DNA of 64,000 nt from Bacteroidota bacterium (GTDB lineage: Bacteria > Bacteroidota > Bacteroidia > Chitinophagales > Chitinophagaceae): positions 1-64,000 of the forward strand of contig JAFDXE010000003.1 of the NCBI GenBank assembly GCA_018268085.1. Direction: 5' to 3'. This document shows positions 26,466 to 35,910 of this stretch, in pieces. The notes beneath the pieces are model-generated. The model ran no database searches and was not told the DNA's origin. It worked only from the letters and a program-made list of their open reading frames with translations. The first letter of the stretch is position 1, and the number at the start of each line of letters is the position of its first letter. A program made the position numbers and the translations under genes.

Positions 26466-28409
26466 ATGATTAAAAAAATAATATTGATGGCAGTAGTGAT
26501 AGTACAAAGTATTATCGGCTTCAGTCAGTCCATCAGCCGCAGCGATCTCAACACTGCAGGCGGAACATTAACCGGTGGCGGCATCAGCCTCAATTACTCA
26601 ATGGGTGTTGTTGCAGGCTCTACCCTGGTATCAGGTAATGCTATGGTTACCCAGGGATTTCAGCAACCGGGCGAACAAATAAGAACAGGCGTGGTACCGG
26701 TAAGCATTTGCAGGGGCTCACAAATGATCATTCCATTTACGGCAACCGATATAGCTTCTGTCAATACATTCACTGCCGAGCTCAGCGATTCTGCCGGGAA
26801 TTTTTCCAGCCCGATCGCTATCGGCAATATAAATAGCAACAGCTCAGGAAGCATTACGGCTACCATCCCTTCCAATATTCCATCCGGAAGTAAGTATCGT
26901 GTAAGGGTAACCGGTAGTTTTCCTTTAACCAAAGGAACCGACAACGGATCCGACATCGCCATAGCCAGTGGTGAAACGCCGGTTGTTGAAGGCCCTACCA
27001 ATATCTGCCAGTTTATCGGAAATGGAACGCCGGTAATATATACAGCAGCAGCGGGTGTTGTTAACTCGTATAACTGGAACCTGCCACCAAATGTGAGTGT
27101 ACTTTCCGGTACAGGTACAAACCAGTTAACGGTCACGTTTGCCAGTGGCTTTGCAACGCAGGCCAACAAACAGATACGAATCACCACTTCATCGTCATGC
27201 GGCACAAGTGCACAAACCATTTACTACCTGCTTGCCCAGGCACCGGGAACCGCACAACCCATTACCGCCGGTAGTGATAATATCTGTTCTATCATTGGCA
27301 CCGGAGGAACCATTCAGTATTCCATTCCTAAAGTTACCAGTGCCACAGAATATATCTGGAATGCCCAGCCTGGCAATACCATAATTTCTCATCCCAATGG
27401 TACAGGAGTAAACGATACGTTGATAAACGTTTCCTTCACCAATGGATTTACTACCAGTGCCATCACGGTGAATGCAGCCAACGGTTGTGGTGTGAGTGCA
27501 GCAAGAAGCATACTTGTAACAAAAGCGAATCCTTCAACGCCTGGCCTCATCAGCGGTCCGGTAAATGTATGTGCTAACATTGCCCCGAATGGTACAGCAG
27601 CTACTTATAGCGTGGCGCCGGTAGCAAATACAACTTCCTATACATGGGTAGTTCCCGCAAATGCCATCGGCCTCACCGGGCAGGGAACAAGCAGCATTTC
27701 TTTCAGCTACCCCGCCGGATTCAGCAATGGTTCTGTTAACGTATCGGCTTCCAATGGTTGCGGCACAAGCACTCCAAGAAGCTTATCCGTAACAAAATTG
27801 AATCCCGCAACACCAAGTGTAATGGATGTGGTACAAACACATTTCTGTGATGAACAGGATGGAAGAAAATATACCTATTCATTATCGGCCATGCCATCGA
27901 ATGCAACAAGTATCGTCTGGACTGTACCGCCTGTAGCAAGTTTCGTGCAGTTGTCACCCATCAGTATAGAAGTAAGTTATCCTGCAACTTCGGTAACAGG
28001 TACGGTAACAGCGCAGGCCATCAACAACTGCGGATCAAGTACAGTAAGATCATCGGCTGTTAAACTGCCGGCATGTCAGCCTCCTGCATTCACCCGGAAT
28101 ACAGTTGCTAACAGCAATGCGCAGACGAAAGTTTCACAGGAATCTGTTACTGCTCCGGAAAAAGCCGGCAGCCTGGAAGCAACCGTGTTTCCCAACCCAA
28201 CTACAAACAACTTCAGCCTTTTACTGAGATCATCGTCTAAAGAAACAATCACGGTTACTATTTATGATGCACAGGGAAGAATACTGAAGCGCTTAACAGC
28301 AGCAGCCAATCAAACCAGCATCCTGGGCAGCGACCTGGAAGCAGGAATGTATCTTGCCGTTGTGAAGCAGGGAAAAGAAACAGTTACTCAAAAGATTATT
28401 AAATATTAG
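26466..28409 (+). CDS. T9SS type A sorted cell-surface protein with PKD/Ig-like modules
   Basis: The 647-aa protein has a signal peptide (about 1-20) and a region around SRSDLNTAGGTLTGGGISLNYSMG common in T9SS substrates. At least four Cys-containing Ig/PKD-like modules follow, each with a CxxxG-type start (NICQFIGNG, NICSIIGTG, NVCANIAPNG, HFCDEQDG) and a W near the middle. The C-terminal sorting domain (about 570-647) shows ATVFPNPTTNNFSLLL, IYDAQGRI and MYLAVVKQG, marking export and surface attachment by the type IX machinery. It is the second gene of the operon behind the O5/O6 promoter and ends before a strong terminator. Confidence 0.9.
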   Translation: MIKKIILMAVVIVQSIIGFSQSISRSDLNTAGGTLTGGGISLNYSMGVVAGSTLVSGNAMVTQGFQQPGEQIRTGVVPVSICRGSQMIIPFTATDIASVNTFTAELSDSAGNFSSPIAIGNINSNSSGSITATIPSNIPSGSKYRVRVTGSFPLTKGTDNGSDIAIASGETPVVEGPTNICQFIGNGTPVIYTAAAGVVNSYNWNLPPNVSVLSGTGTNQLTVTFASGFATQANKQIRITTSSSCGTSAQTIYYLLAQAPGTAQPITAGSDNICSIIGTGGTIQYSIPKVTSATEYIWNAQPGNTIISHPNGTGVNDTLINVSFTNGFTTSAITVNAANGCGVSAARSILVTKANPSTPGLISGPVNVCANIAPNGTAATYSVAPVANTTSYTWVVPANAIGLTGQGTSSISFSYPAGFSNGSVNVSASNGCGTSTPRSLSVTKLNPATPSVMDVVQTHFCDEQDGRKYTYSLSAMPSNATSIVWTVPPVASFVQLSPISIEVSYPATSVTGTVTAQAINNCGSSTVRSSAVKLPACQPPAFTRNTVANSNAQTKVSQESVTAPEKAGSLEATVFPNPTTNNFSLLLRSSSKETITVTIYDAQGRILKRLTAAANQTSILGSDLEAGMYLAVVKQGKETVTQKIIKY

Positions 28410-28427
28410 TTCATTTCTTCCTGATTA

Positions 28428-28462
28428 TTAAAAAGCCGGCGATTTTTCTGCCGGCTTTTTAA
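28428..28462. terminator. Bidirectional rho-independent terminator
   Basis: TTAAAAAGCCGGC (28428-28440) and GCCGGCTTTTTAA (28450-28462) form a perfect 13-bp stem with a 9-base loop. It separates the plus-strand surface-protein operon from the convergent SDR gene and can serve both. Confidence 0.92.
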
Positions 28463-28570
28463 TATCTTATATTCATCTTACACGAATGCCACTATCAGTT
28501 AACATTTCAAAAAAGAAAGCAATTCCTTCACCGGAAAAGTGGTGATTCTGATTCTTTAAATAAATGGTGA

Positions 28571-29308
28571 TCATAACCTGCTCAGCCTGCCACCATCTAC
28601 TTCAATATAAGTTCCTTGTACAAATGCGGCATCATCAGAGGCAAGAAATAATGCAACACCTGCAATATCATCCGGTTTGCCTACACTATCCTTATTGATT
28701 TGCTCCAGGCCTGCCTTAATATTCGGATTATCCCATAACATAGGTGTATCTATAGCACCGGGCAATATTGCGTTTACACGTATACGTTTTGAATTGCCTT
28801 CAATAGCAGATGACCTGGTAAATGAAACCAATGCTGCTTTGGCTGCTGCATAAGAAGCCACCATGGGTGTGGTTTCTATAGCGTGAATACTTGAAATATT
28901 AATAATACATCCACCGTGTTCCATATTAAGAAATGCAAACTTTGTAAAATAGAAAGCTCCCATCAGATCCACATTCAGGATTTTATTCCAGTCTCTGGTT
29001 GTATGCTCTTCCAGTTTCTTAAAGATCATCAAACCTGCGTTATTGACAATAACATCAATGGATCCGAACTTTTTTATGGATTCGATCACAACTTGCTGCA
29101 CTTCAGTTTCATTACTTACGTCGCACCGTTGTATCATAAGCGCACCTTCCTGCAAAGCAGCGAGCGTATTTTTTGCTGATTGTAATTCGTCTTCATCTAT
29201 ATCAATCAACACAACCTTAGCTCCTTCAATGTAAAAACGTTTTGCAATGGCAAGCCCGATGCCGCCTGCTGCGCCCGTTACCAATACTACTTTGTTAAGA
29301 AATTTCAT
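28571..29308 (-). CDS. SDR-family NAD(P)-dependent oxidoreductase
   Basis: This 245-aa classical short-chain dehydrogenase has the TGAAGGIG cofactor loop (about 11-18), VNNAG, the catalytic Ser in INISS, the YAAAK Tyr-Lys pair and a C-terminal VDGG. An acidic residue at the end of the second strand (VVLIDID) suggests NAD(H). Such enzymes often oxidise sugars or polyols (glucose/ribitol dehydrogenase-like) and the upstream gene encodes a glycosidase, so sugar oxidation is plausible. The ATG at 29308 (MKFLNKVVLVTG) fits the fold better than one seven codons earlier at 29329, which would overlap the upstream gene. Confidence 0.9.
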   Translation of the reverse strand: MKFLNKVVLVTGAAGGIGLAIAKRFYIEGAKVVLIDIDEDELQSAKNTLAALQEGALMIQRCDVSNETEVQQVVIESIKKFGSIDVIVNNAGLMIFKKLEEHTTRDWNKILNVDLMGAFYFTKFAFLNMEHGGCIINISSIHAIETTPMVASYAAAKAALVSFTRSSAIEGNSKRIRVNAILPGAIDTPMLWDNPNIKAGLEQINKDSVGKPDDIAGVALFLASDDAAFVQGTYIEVDGGRLSRL

Positions 29309-29312
29309 ACAC

Positions 29313-30620
29313 CTATTTTTTTGCTGCATTCAACAATGAAGAAATATCCTTCCGGTTATCTTCACTTTCCTTTGCTTTACTATTGTCTTCCCTGGTAAAA
29401 TTATTTTCATGAGATACAATGGGTACACTTAAGCAAACACTTTGTGTGGGCAATACTTCACCCCACTCCTGTATCAATATGCGATAAGCTTCTCCTACAG
29501 GCCGTATATTCCTGTTAAGATCAAATAATCCAAGTGGATTAATAGTGTTGTTATTTTCCCGAAGTGCAGTATCCCAGTCAACCTGGTCCGTTAAGGAATA
29601 CCAGGTAAAGCCAACAATCGGCAAACCATCGTTTCTAACCTGCATTACGTTCATCCATTCTTTCCATAGCCAATTCACTGCTTCATCTCCTTCCGGGCCT
29701 TGTTTGAAATTGGTTTCCGTATGCATAACCGGTAATTTATACCGCTCATAATATTCTGTGGTGATTACATGGTAGCCAAATATTTCACCAGCGGCCTTCG
29801 TTCTACCATCGGGTAACACACGATGTTCGTTTGTAACGTAGTAGTCGTTGCCCATAATGCAATGGCGCTTCAGGTGATTGTCGAGAAAGAAATGATATTC
29901 TTCTCTAGTCATCCCGTTATCCATCAGGTATTCATACATTTCAGATTCGAGACGTTTTCCATAATTCAGGTCGAGCGATAAAAATCTTCTCGCATTCATT
30001 AAACCTGCTGGTTTTATTGCTTTCGGATTTTCAGCATGATAATATTCTGAAGATTCGCTCTGTATGAAAATAGCATCAGGCCGCACTTTTAAAATTTCAT
30101 ACATCGCCAGCACATTTGCCTTAACGATATTTTTTAACGCAGTTACAAACGATCGGTCATTTGTCATCTGCTCGTTCCACCAACCATAATATGCGGAAAA
30201 TAATGCACAGATGTACATTTCGTTTACCGGAGTGTACAATTGTACCCATGGATACCTTTTAGCAAACGCTGCAGCATAAGAAGCAAATAGTTCCGGAAAA
30301 TCCGGGTTTTGAAAATTCCCGATAAAATCCGGAACTCCGAAATGGCAGAGATCGGTAATCGGAAAAATCTGCAGTTGCTGTAAGCGTGCGTAGGTTGCAT
30401 CGGCAAACGACCAGTCGTATTTATCAGCCGAGAGGTAAGTTTTGTGAATGGGCGGCCCGTATCTTAGAAACCTGATCTTTAATTCTTTTACCAGGTCAAA
30501 ATCCTTTTGCCAGAATTCATAGTGTTTACATTTCTCCATTTCATCAACCCGTATCCTTCCATTTGCAATAGTGGGAACACTATTTTCAATCCCGGTAGCA
30601 AACATGAACTTATTGAACAT
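29313..30620 (-). CDS. GH1-like beta-glycosidase
   Basis: The 435-aa protein follows the clan GH-A (alpha/beta)8 pattern of family 1 glycosidases: LYTPVNE with the acid/base Glu134 and MHTETN with the nucleophile Glu302. An unusually polar tail (about 395-435, rich in Asn, Lys, Glu) extends past the normal end. GH1 enzymes usually hydrolyse beta-glucosides or beta-galactosides. The surrounding motifs are divergent (TETN rather than TENG), so the exact substrate is open. No signal peptide, so cytosolic. The SDR gene follows four bases after the stop, suggesting one transcript. Confidence 0.8.
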   Translation of the reverse strand: MFNKFMFATGIENSVPTIANGRIRVDEMEKCKHYEFWQKDFDLVKELKIRFLRYGPPIHKTYLSADKYDWSFADATYARLQQLQIFPITDLCHFGVPDFIGNFQNPDFPELFASYAAAFAKRYPWVQLYTPVNEMYICALFSAYYGWWNEQMTNDRSFVTALKNIVKANVLAMYEILKVRPDAIFIQSESSEYYHAENPKAIKPAGLMNARRFLSLDLNYGKRLESEMYEYLMDNGMTREEYHFFLDNHLKRHCIMGNDYYVTNEHRVLPDGRTKAAGEIFGYHVITTEYYERYKLPVMHTETNFKQGPEGDEAVNWLWKEWMNVMQVRNDGLPIVGFTWYSLTDQVDWDTALRENNNTINPLGLFDLNRNIRPVGEAYRILIQEWGEVLPTQSVCLSVPIVSHENNFTREDNSKAKESEDNRKDISSLLNAAKK

Positions 30621-30680
30621 GGAAACATTAAGACAAATGCTATGCCTGTAAATACTTCGCCCCCGGAATGATTCCGTAGT

Positions 30681-32834
30681 TCATATTTTAATTTTTATTC
30701 CGCCATTACATACAAACCCTTCTACCGGCGCATATATATCCTTAAACACCGGCTCCTGAATTGTTCCCGTATAAATGGCATCAAATCTTGATTGCCTCGT
30801 ATTGGTAAAATTCTCAAAATTGATGAATACGGAAAATTTGTTCCTGAATTTTTCCACCATAAAACCGGTGATCCAGTATTGACGACCATAGGTACCATCG
30901 TTAAGCTTTTGTTTACTGAAATAATAAGCTTCCAATCCAATTTTTATCTTGTGCTCCACTTCATACAACAATACATTGTTAAGTCTATGCCTGGCCGTTA
31001 GTGGCATCGATTCCCGTTTATCAAAGAAGTGTGTATTTGCATCAGTGTACGTGTAACCTATAAACAACTTAAAATGCTGATAGGTAAACCGCAGATTTGT
31101 TTCTGTTCCCCTGGTATCGAGGTGACCGGCAGCATTTCGGAAAACAAGTTTATCATCTATCGTACTAACCAGCACAAGCGGCCTGTTTAATTTAGTAAAG
31201 AAAAAAAGCTGGTTAATGCCTATACCCAGTTGTCCTATTTTTATTTTATAGTTAATATCCCAATTCCCGCCAACCGAACGTTCATTTACAGTGCTGTTCT
31301 TTTGTATAGGCAAAATATGGCGGAATTGTACGCGTTCTGCATCCTCGGTAAAAATCGACGGCGTTTTGTATCCCATTCCGCCTCCAATACGGGTTGTGAT
31401 TGCAGGGTGAAGTTTGAACATAGCAGAAATACGTGGTAAAAATTCGATGCCATAATCATTTACATAATCAGTACGTATTCCCGATTCGAGTATGATCTTT
31501 TTGCTGATGTTCCATGCATGTTGTATAAAAAGACCGGCAGTATTGTTATGATAATTCCGAACCAAATCTGTAGTGCGTGGTTGTTCGGTTAATTGCTCCG
31601 TTAACAGGTTCAAACCAATTACTATATCTGCATTCTTTCCCTTGTGACCGAGGCTCAATTCAGAAAAAGTAGATTGCTGTAATGCATCAAATACATACGC
31701 TGGAACAGATAGTTCCCGGTTGAAACGACTGTAGCTGTTTTTACATTGCAGCAAAAAGTGTTCGTTGAAGCGGTGTGTAATTCCTACCTGTGCCGTTATC
31801 CTGCCAGTATTATTTTTTTCATAAAAACCCGGGCTACCATGTTTAATATATTGAATGCTGCCACCGGTTCGGCTTTCGCTAACGTAGCTAATGCCAATAT
31901 CTGCAACGGTTTTCCCGGCATACACAAATAATCTCGGGTTAATTGTGTATCGTTCAAATTTCGGAATGGCAGTAAAGCCGGTTGATCCCGGATCAAAAGC
32001 ACGATTGCTGTTGTGCGATGCAAAAACAGTTAACCCGGTTTTTTTAAAGCGTTTGCTGTAAAATGTACTGAGGTCGATACCTCCTGCTGATGTACCATTT
32101 ATAAAAAAACTGAGTTCTTTCTTTTTTTCAGGTGTTTTGGAAATAAGATTCACGATGCCGGCGATAGCTCCACCACCGTAAAGCGTAGACGCAGAACCCT
32201 TGATCACTTCTACCTGCTTCAGATCTAAAGGGGCAATTTGCAAAATAGACAACGAACCTGCGAAACCAGCATACAAAGGGTAGCCATCTCTTAACAACTG
32301 TGTGTAGCGGCCATCGAGTCCCTGAATGCGGATACCGGCGTTGAAAGAAGTTGCGGAAGTTTGCTGGGTTTGAATTCCTGTGCTTTCCGTAAGCAACATG
32401 CGGATATCGCCGGGTTTCATGTTTGCTTTTTCCATCAGTTCCTCACCGGAGATCACTTCTGTCCTGGTGGGTGTGTTGCCTATTGATCTGCTTATACGTG
32501 TTGAGCTGATCACTACTGCTTCCTCATTTTCATGCGACTCTTCCATTTGCACCTGTAATAAAGCCTGGCTTTGCGGTAGTGTTACCTGTACATGCTGTAC
32601 TTCCATTCCAACATGGGAAATCTCCAACTCGTATTTCCCGTTAGGCAGATTTTCGAAAATGATTGTTCCGCTGCTATCGGCAATATAAGTTTTGTTAATG
32701 GGTAAGAGAATGGCTGAAGAGCCGGGTAAAGGTTGTTGATCATGGCTGTTAATAACGGTAAAGGACAGCCGGTTTTGGGCAATAATATTTGCAGTGCTGA
32801 ATACCACTACAAATAGCAATATGATTTTCTTCAT
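30681..32834 (-). CDS. TonB-dependent outer-membrane receptor
   Basis: The 717-aa receptor has a signal peptide (about 1-19), an N-terminal carboxypeptidase-regulatory-like beta domain (about 22-95), a TonB plug (about 108-235, with GLDGRYTQLLRDGYPL, EVIKGSASTLYGGGAIAGIVN) and a 22-strand barrel ending GGIKIKI. It imports a ligand too large or scarce for porins, energised by the Ton system (ExbBD/TonB genes lie at 44-47 kb). The lone receptor has no SusD partner, so metal, siderophore or cobalamin-type ligands are more likely than glycans. The Cys-rich gene just upstream points to a metal; inference only. Confidence 0.93.
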   Translation of the reverse strand: MKKIILLFVVVFSTANIIAQNRLSFTVINSHDQQPLPGSSAILLPINKTYIADSSGTIIFENLPNGKYELEISHVGMEVQHVQVTLPQSQALLQVQMEESHENEEAVVISSTRISRSIGNTPTRTEVISGEELMEKANMKPGDIRMLLTESTGIQTQQTSATSFNAGIRIQGLDGRYTQLLRDGYPLYAGFAGSLSILQIAPLDLKQVEVIKGSASTLYGGGAIAGIVNLISKTPEKKKELSFFINGTSAGGIDLSTFYSKRFKKTGLTVFASHNSNRAFDPGSTGFTAIPKFERYTINPRLFVYAGKTVADIGISYVSESRTGGSIQYIKHGSPGFYEKNNTGRITAQVGITHRFNEHFLLQCKNSYSRFNRELSVPAYVFDALQQSTFSELSLGHKGKNADIVIGLNLLTEQLTEQPRTTDLVRNYHNNTAGLFIQHAWNISKKIILESGIRTDYVNDYGIEFLPRISAMFKLHPAITTRIGGGMGYKTPSIFTEDAERVQFRHILPIQKNSTVNERSVGGNWDINYKIKIGQLGIGINQLFFFTKLNRPLVLVSTIDDKLVFRNAAGHLDTRGTETNLRFTYQHFKLFIGYTYTDANTHFFDKRESMPLTARHRLNNVLLYEVEHKIKIGLEAYYFSKQKLNDGTYGRQYWITGFMVEKFRNKFSVFINFENFTNTRQSRFDAIYTGTIQEPVFKDIYAPVEGFVCNGGIKIKI

Positions 32835-32880
32835 ACATGAAAGAATGTTAGATTAATAATTTCTGTTGAGGCAAAAAATG

Positions 32881-33189
32881 TTAACCTAAACGGGGCGGCT
32901 GAAAATAACCTGAAGTGTATGCAGAAGCCGGAGAACATTGGTAAACGGGATAAACAACCGGCTTATAGGCGATAAGAATTGTTGGGAGCGAATGAACAAT
33001 ATTCAATGTGAAACCATACGTTGTTGAGCAACTGCAAAAGGGAGAGCAATTGTCGCATTCTTTCTTTTGATTTTTTCCCGGAGTTTGTTCTGTATTGTGT
33101 TCTTCCCCACAATTATCAAAAAAAGTACAGGGCACAATAGCGCTGAATAAAATATACAGGGAGAATATGATGCCGATGCATTTTTTCAC
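32881..33189 (-). CDS. Small Cys-rich exported protein (DUF6660-like)
   Basis: This 102-aa protein starts at a GTG (33189), where a hydrophobic signal-like helix begins (KKCIGIIFSLYILFSAIVP). The mature region holds clustered Cys residues (CTFFDNC, CDNCSPFCSC). Such small proteins often sit beside TonB-dependent receptors in Bacteroidota and are thought to handle metals such as copper; I assign the DUF6660 name from memory of that pattern. A longer frame to 33279 would overlap the nhaD stop and add no domain. The receptor gene follows 46 bases downstream on the same strand. Confidence 0.65.
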   Translation of the reverse strand: MKKCIGIIFSLYILFSAIVPCTFFDNCGEEHNTEQTPGKNQKKECDNCSPFCSCSTTYGFTLNIVHSLPTILIAYKPVVYPVYQCSPASAYTSGYFQPPRLG

Positions 33190-33262
33190 AGCAGCAAAGA
33201 TATTCAAATCATTCTCTAATACAAATGAATTGCAGAAGTTCTCGTAAACCGAATGCCATCGG

Positions 33263-34531
33263 TTACAGGTGTTGCACAATATATACTGCTATCCCCGCAG
33301 CGAAACCAATAAGTGCAAGCCAGGATATTTTTTTCAGGTACCATCCGAAATTTACCTGCTCGATGCCCATTACAGCCACCCCTGCAGCCGAACCGATAAT
33401 AATAGCACTTCCGCCCGTACCGGTAGTTAAAGCAATGAACTCCCAGAAGTAGTGGTCGGTGGGATAAGTATTCAAATCGTACATTCCCTGTGTGGCAGCC
33501 ACAAGAGGAACATTATCAACCAATGCAGACAATAAGCCAAGTGCAGTTCCAATCAGGTAATTGTTGCGAAGATGTGTAGAAAGGAATTCCGCCACCTGTG
33601 TTAACACGCCTACTTCCTGTAATGCAGAAACAGCCAATAGTATTCCCAGGAAAAATAAAATACTCGGTGTATCTATTTTTTGTAATGCGTTGGCAACAGT
33701 TAGTTGTGCTGCTTCTTCTGCAGGTTTGTCTTTATGAATAAACGTGGTAATGATCCAAATCAATCCGAGTGCCAGCAACATACCCATAAATGGTGGCAGG
33801 TGGGTAACGGTTTTGAATAGCGGTACGAATAACAAAAGTCCCACACCATAGTAGAGAATTTTTTTACCATCTTTCTTTTCAATGGCACCAGAAACTATAT
33901 CTGTTTGCATTGTAAATTTCTGACCACGAAACCTGTGTCCAATGATCAGCATCGGTATCAGGCACACCACTATGCTGGGTAGTATCAGCGTTTTAATAAT
34001 GTTGATGGCAGTGATTTGCCCGCCAATCCAGAGCATTGTTGTGGTAACATCTCCCAATGGTGACCAGGCACCTCCAGCGTTTGCTGCTATTACGATCATA
34101 CCTGCAAACCATAAGCGGTCTTCTTTCTTTTCCAGGAGTTTTGAGCACAGGGAAGTCATAACAATTGCAGTAGTAAGATTATCGAGTAAAGCCGAGAGAA
34201 GAAATGTGATGATTGCAACGGTAAAGAGTAGCTGCTTTTTACTCCTGGTTTTTATTTTTTCTGTGATCAGGTCAAATCCTTCATGTGAATCAATCAATTC
34301 AACAATTGTCATCGCACCTAATAAAAAAAACAGGATAGAAGCAATTTCTCCTGCCTGGTGTAACAGGTTTTCGCCTACAGCATGTACATCATTGGCCTGA
34401 AGAATATGAATGGTCCAGCAGAGCACGCCCGTTACCAGTGCTGACGCAGCTTTGTTTATTTTAAAAGTATGTTCAAATGCAATGGCAATGTAACCAGCAA
34501 CAAAAACAAACGCAATCAGGAGTACACTCAT
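33263..34531 (-). CDS. nhaD: NhaD-type Na+/H+ antiporter
   Basis: This 422-aa inner-membrane protein has about twelve transmembrane helices and belongs to the NhaD/ArsB-fold ion transporter superfamily. Conserved blocks include GAMTIVELIDSHEGFD, ALLDNLTTAIVM (about 113-124) and ALVDNVPLVAATQGMY (about 322-337), whose acidic residues sit in the ion path. NhaD exchanges sodium or lithium for protons and protects against salt or alkaline stress. It is complete and ATG-started. The Cys-rich protein and the receptor follow on the same strand, so a shared transcript is possible; a functional link is not clear. Confidence 0.92.
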   Translation of the reverse strand: MSVLLIAFVFVAGYIAIAFEHTFKINKAASALVTGVLCWTIHILQANDVHAVGENLLHQAGEIASILFFLLGAMTIVELIDSHEGFDLITEKIKTRSKKQLLFTVAIITFLLSALLDNLTTAIVMTSLCSKLLEKKEDRLWFAGMIVIAANAGGAWSPLGDVTTTMLWIGGQITAINIIKTLILPSIVVCLIPMLIIGHRFRGQKFTMQTDIVSGAIEKKDGKKILYYGVGLLLFVPLFKTVTHLPPFMGMLLALGLIWIITTFIHKDKPAEEAAQLTVANALQKIDTPSILFFLGILLAVSALQEVGVLTQVAEFLSTHLRNNYLIGTALGLLSALVDNVPLVAATQGMYDLNTYPTDHYFWEFIALTTGTGGSAIIIGSAAGVAVMGIEQVNFGWYLKKISWLALIGFAAGIAVYIVQHL

Positions 34532-34967
34532 ACATTAATAGTTTGAAAATATCAGCTAAAATAAAGATTCTTTCACAGAACAATAGTCAAATCAATGCTA
34601 CTCTTCCTGACGAATAATTATGCCTCCAAAACTATGCATTGATAATTTACCTTCAATTGGCAGGCCCGAAAGGGATAATTAATAAAAACCAAAGTTCTTG
34701 AAAATACTCTGAAGGATACATATATTAACCGGCACAAGTGTTCCAAAGGATTACTTGTGCCAGTTCATGATAGCAGGTCTGTGTCTCGCACTTAATACCA
34801 CACTAAATAAAATAACATTACCCCTTCTCTTCCCGTATAATCTTTTCAATTCCTTCTTCATTCATCGTAGCAAATGCCTGGAGATTTACACTATTTGATT
34901 ATTGCCTGTATTTATTACTGTGCACTAAAAAACGGCGAATACATTTTTCCTTCCTACATTTAACCAC
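34532..34967. other. Non-coding gap between nhaD and the AraC-type gene
   Basis: Apart from the 31-base hairpin at 34731-34761, this 436-base divergent gap shows no gene, tRNA or obvious promoter. A minus-strand stretch around 34830-34880 could encode a short peptide (MNEEGIEKIIREEKG) but has no other support. The regulatory sites for both flanking genes must be here. Confidence 0.5.
34731..34761. repeat. Hairpin repeat copy A
   Basis: GGCACAAGT pairs perfectly with ACTTGTGCC, and an inner TCC-AAA-GGA stem closes the loop. 23 of 26 bases match a second copy at 41032-41057. It sits in the nhaD/araC gap; no T-run follows, so it is not a simple terminator. Confidence 0.7.
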
Positions 34968-35840
34968 ATGAAAAAAATACCGATACGACAACTTCCTTCC
35001 CCGAAGATGGAATTACCAGCTACCGGGTTATTTAACCTTCGTAAAGTAGAAGACATCATTGGAGATTATGACCTGTTTCATGCATTGCACCGGCATGACT
35101 TCTTTTTCATTCTTGCTATCAACCGGGGCAAGGGCAAACATGAGATAGATTTTTCTTCGCATCCGGTAGCTAACAATACGGTGTTTATTTTGCGCCCCGG
35201 ACAGGTACATCAACTTGAATTGAAAAAAGGATCCACAGGTTACCTGTTGGAATTTGATCGTGCATTTTATCGTCCAACTGAAAAAAATGCAAATAATCGT
35301 TTGAGAAAAGCCAGTAATAAAAATTATTGCGTATTGGATAAAAAACGATTTAGCAAACTACAGGAAATACTTTCTGCTATATTTCAGGAACATTCAGAAA
35401 AACAAACGGGTTACCAGGACGCCATCAGATCGTTGCTGGATGTGTTCTTTATAGAATTTAACAGGCAAAGCGATACCATTGCCATACAATCACCTGCTGG
35501 TAATTACACCCAGGAACGCTTTGAAGAATTCATGGAGTTAATGGATAAACATATCATCGACCACAAACAAGTATCCTATTATTGCAATTTGATGCACCTT
35601 TCTTTATACCAACTCAATGAGATCACAAAAACATCTTTAGGTATCAAAGCTTCTGACCTCATTAACGAACAGATCATCCTGGAAGCAAAAAGATATCTTT
35701 GTGCAACCTCCAGCCAGGTAAAAGAAATTGCCGATCATCTTGGGTTTGAAGACCACTCCTATTTTATACGCTTTTTCAGAAAGCATACCGGCTATTCGCC
35801 CGAGTTGTACCGCCGTCAATTTCAGCTAAATGCTGTTTAA
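34968..35840 (+). CDS. AraC-family transcriptional regulator
   Basis: This 290-aa regulator has a cupin-like sensor domain (about 20-150; HALHRHDFFFILAINRGKG, RPGQVHQLEL) and a C-terminal double HTH (about 190-285, with SSQVKEIADHLGFEDHSYFIRFFRKHTGYSPELYRR split across the two HTH motifs). AraC proteins usually regulate an adjacent gene after binding a small effector. The next genes in the same direction are an SDR, a two-TM protein and a flavoprotein, the likely targets. The effector is unknown. Confidence 0.9.
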   Translation: MKKIPIRQLPSPKMELPATGLFNLRKVEDIIGDYDLFHALHRHDFFFILAINRGKGKHEIDFSSHPVANNTVFILRPGQVHQLELKKGSTGYLLEFDRAFYRPTEKNANNRLRKASNKNYCVLDKKRFSKLQEILSAIFQEHSEKQTGYQDAIRSLLDVFFIEFNRQSDTIAIQSPAGNYTQERFEEFMELMDKHIIDHKQVSYYCNLMHLSLYQLNEITKTSLGIKASDLINEQIILEAKRYLCATSSQVKEIADHLGFEDHSYFIRFFRKHTGYSPELYRRQFQLNAV

Positions 35841-35910
35841 CTTCATAATTGTCCTGTTTATCTACCTCGCTCAATAAATAGCTTTGTGTAAATATTTAAA
35901 ACTTATACAA

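Noticed and set aside
34830..34880. Short minus-strand peptide MNEEGIEKIIREEKG
   Set aside because: Only 15 codons, no homology recognised, and in a region with no promoter evidence.
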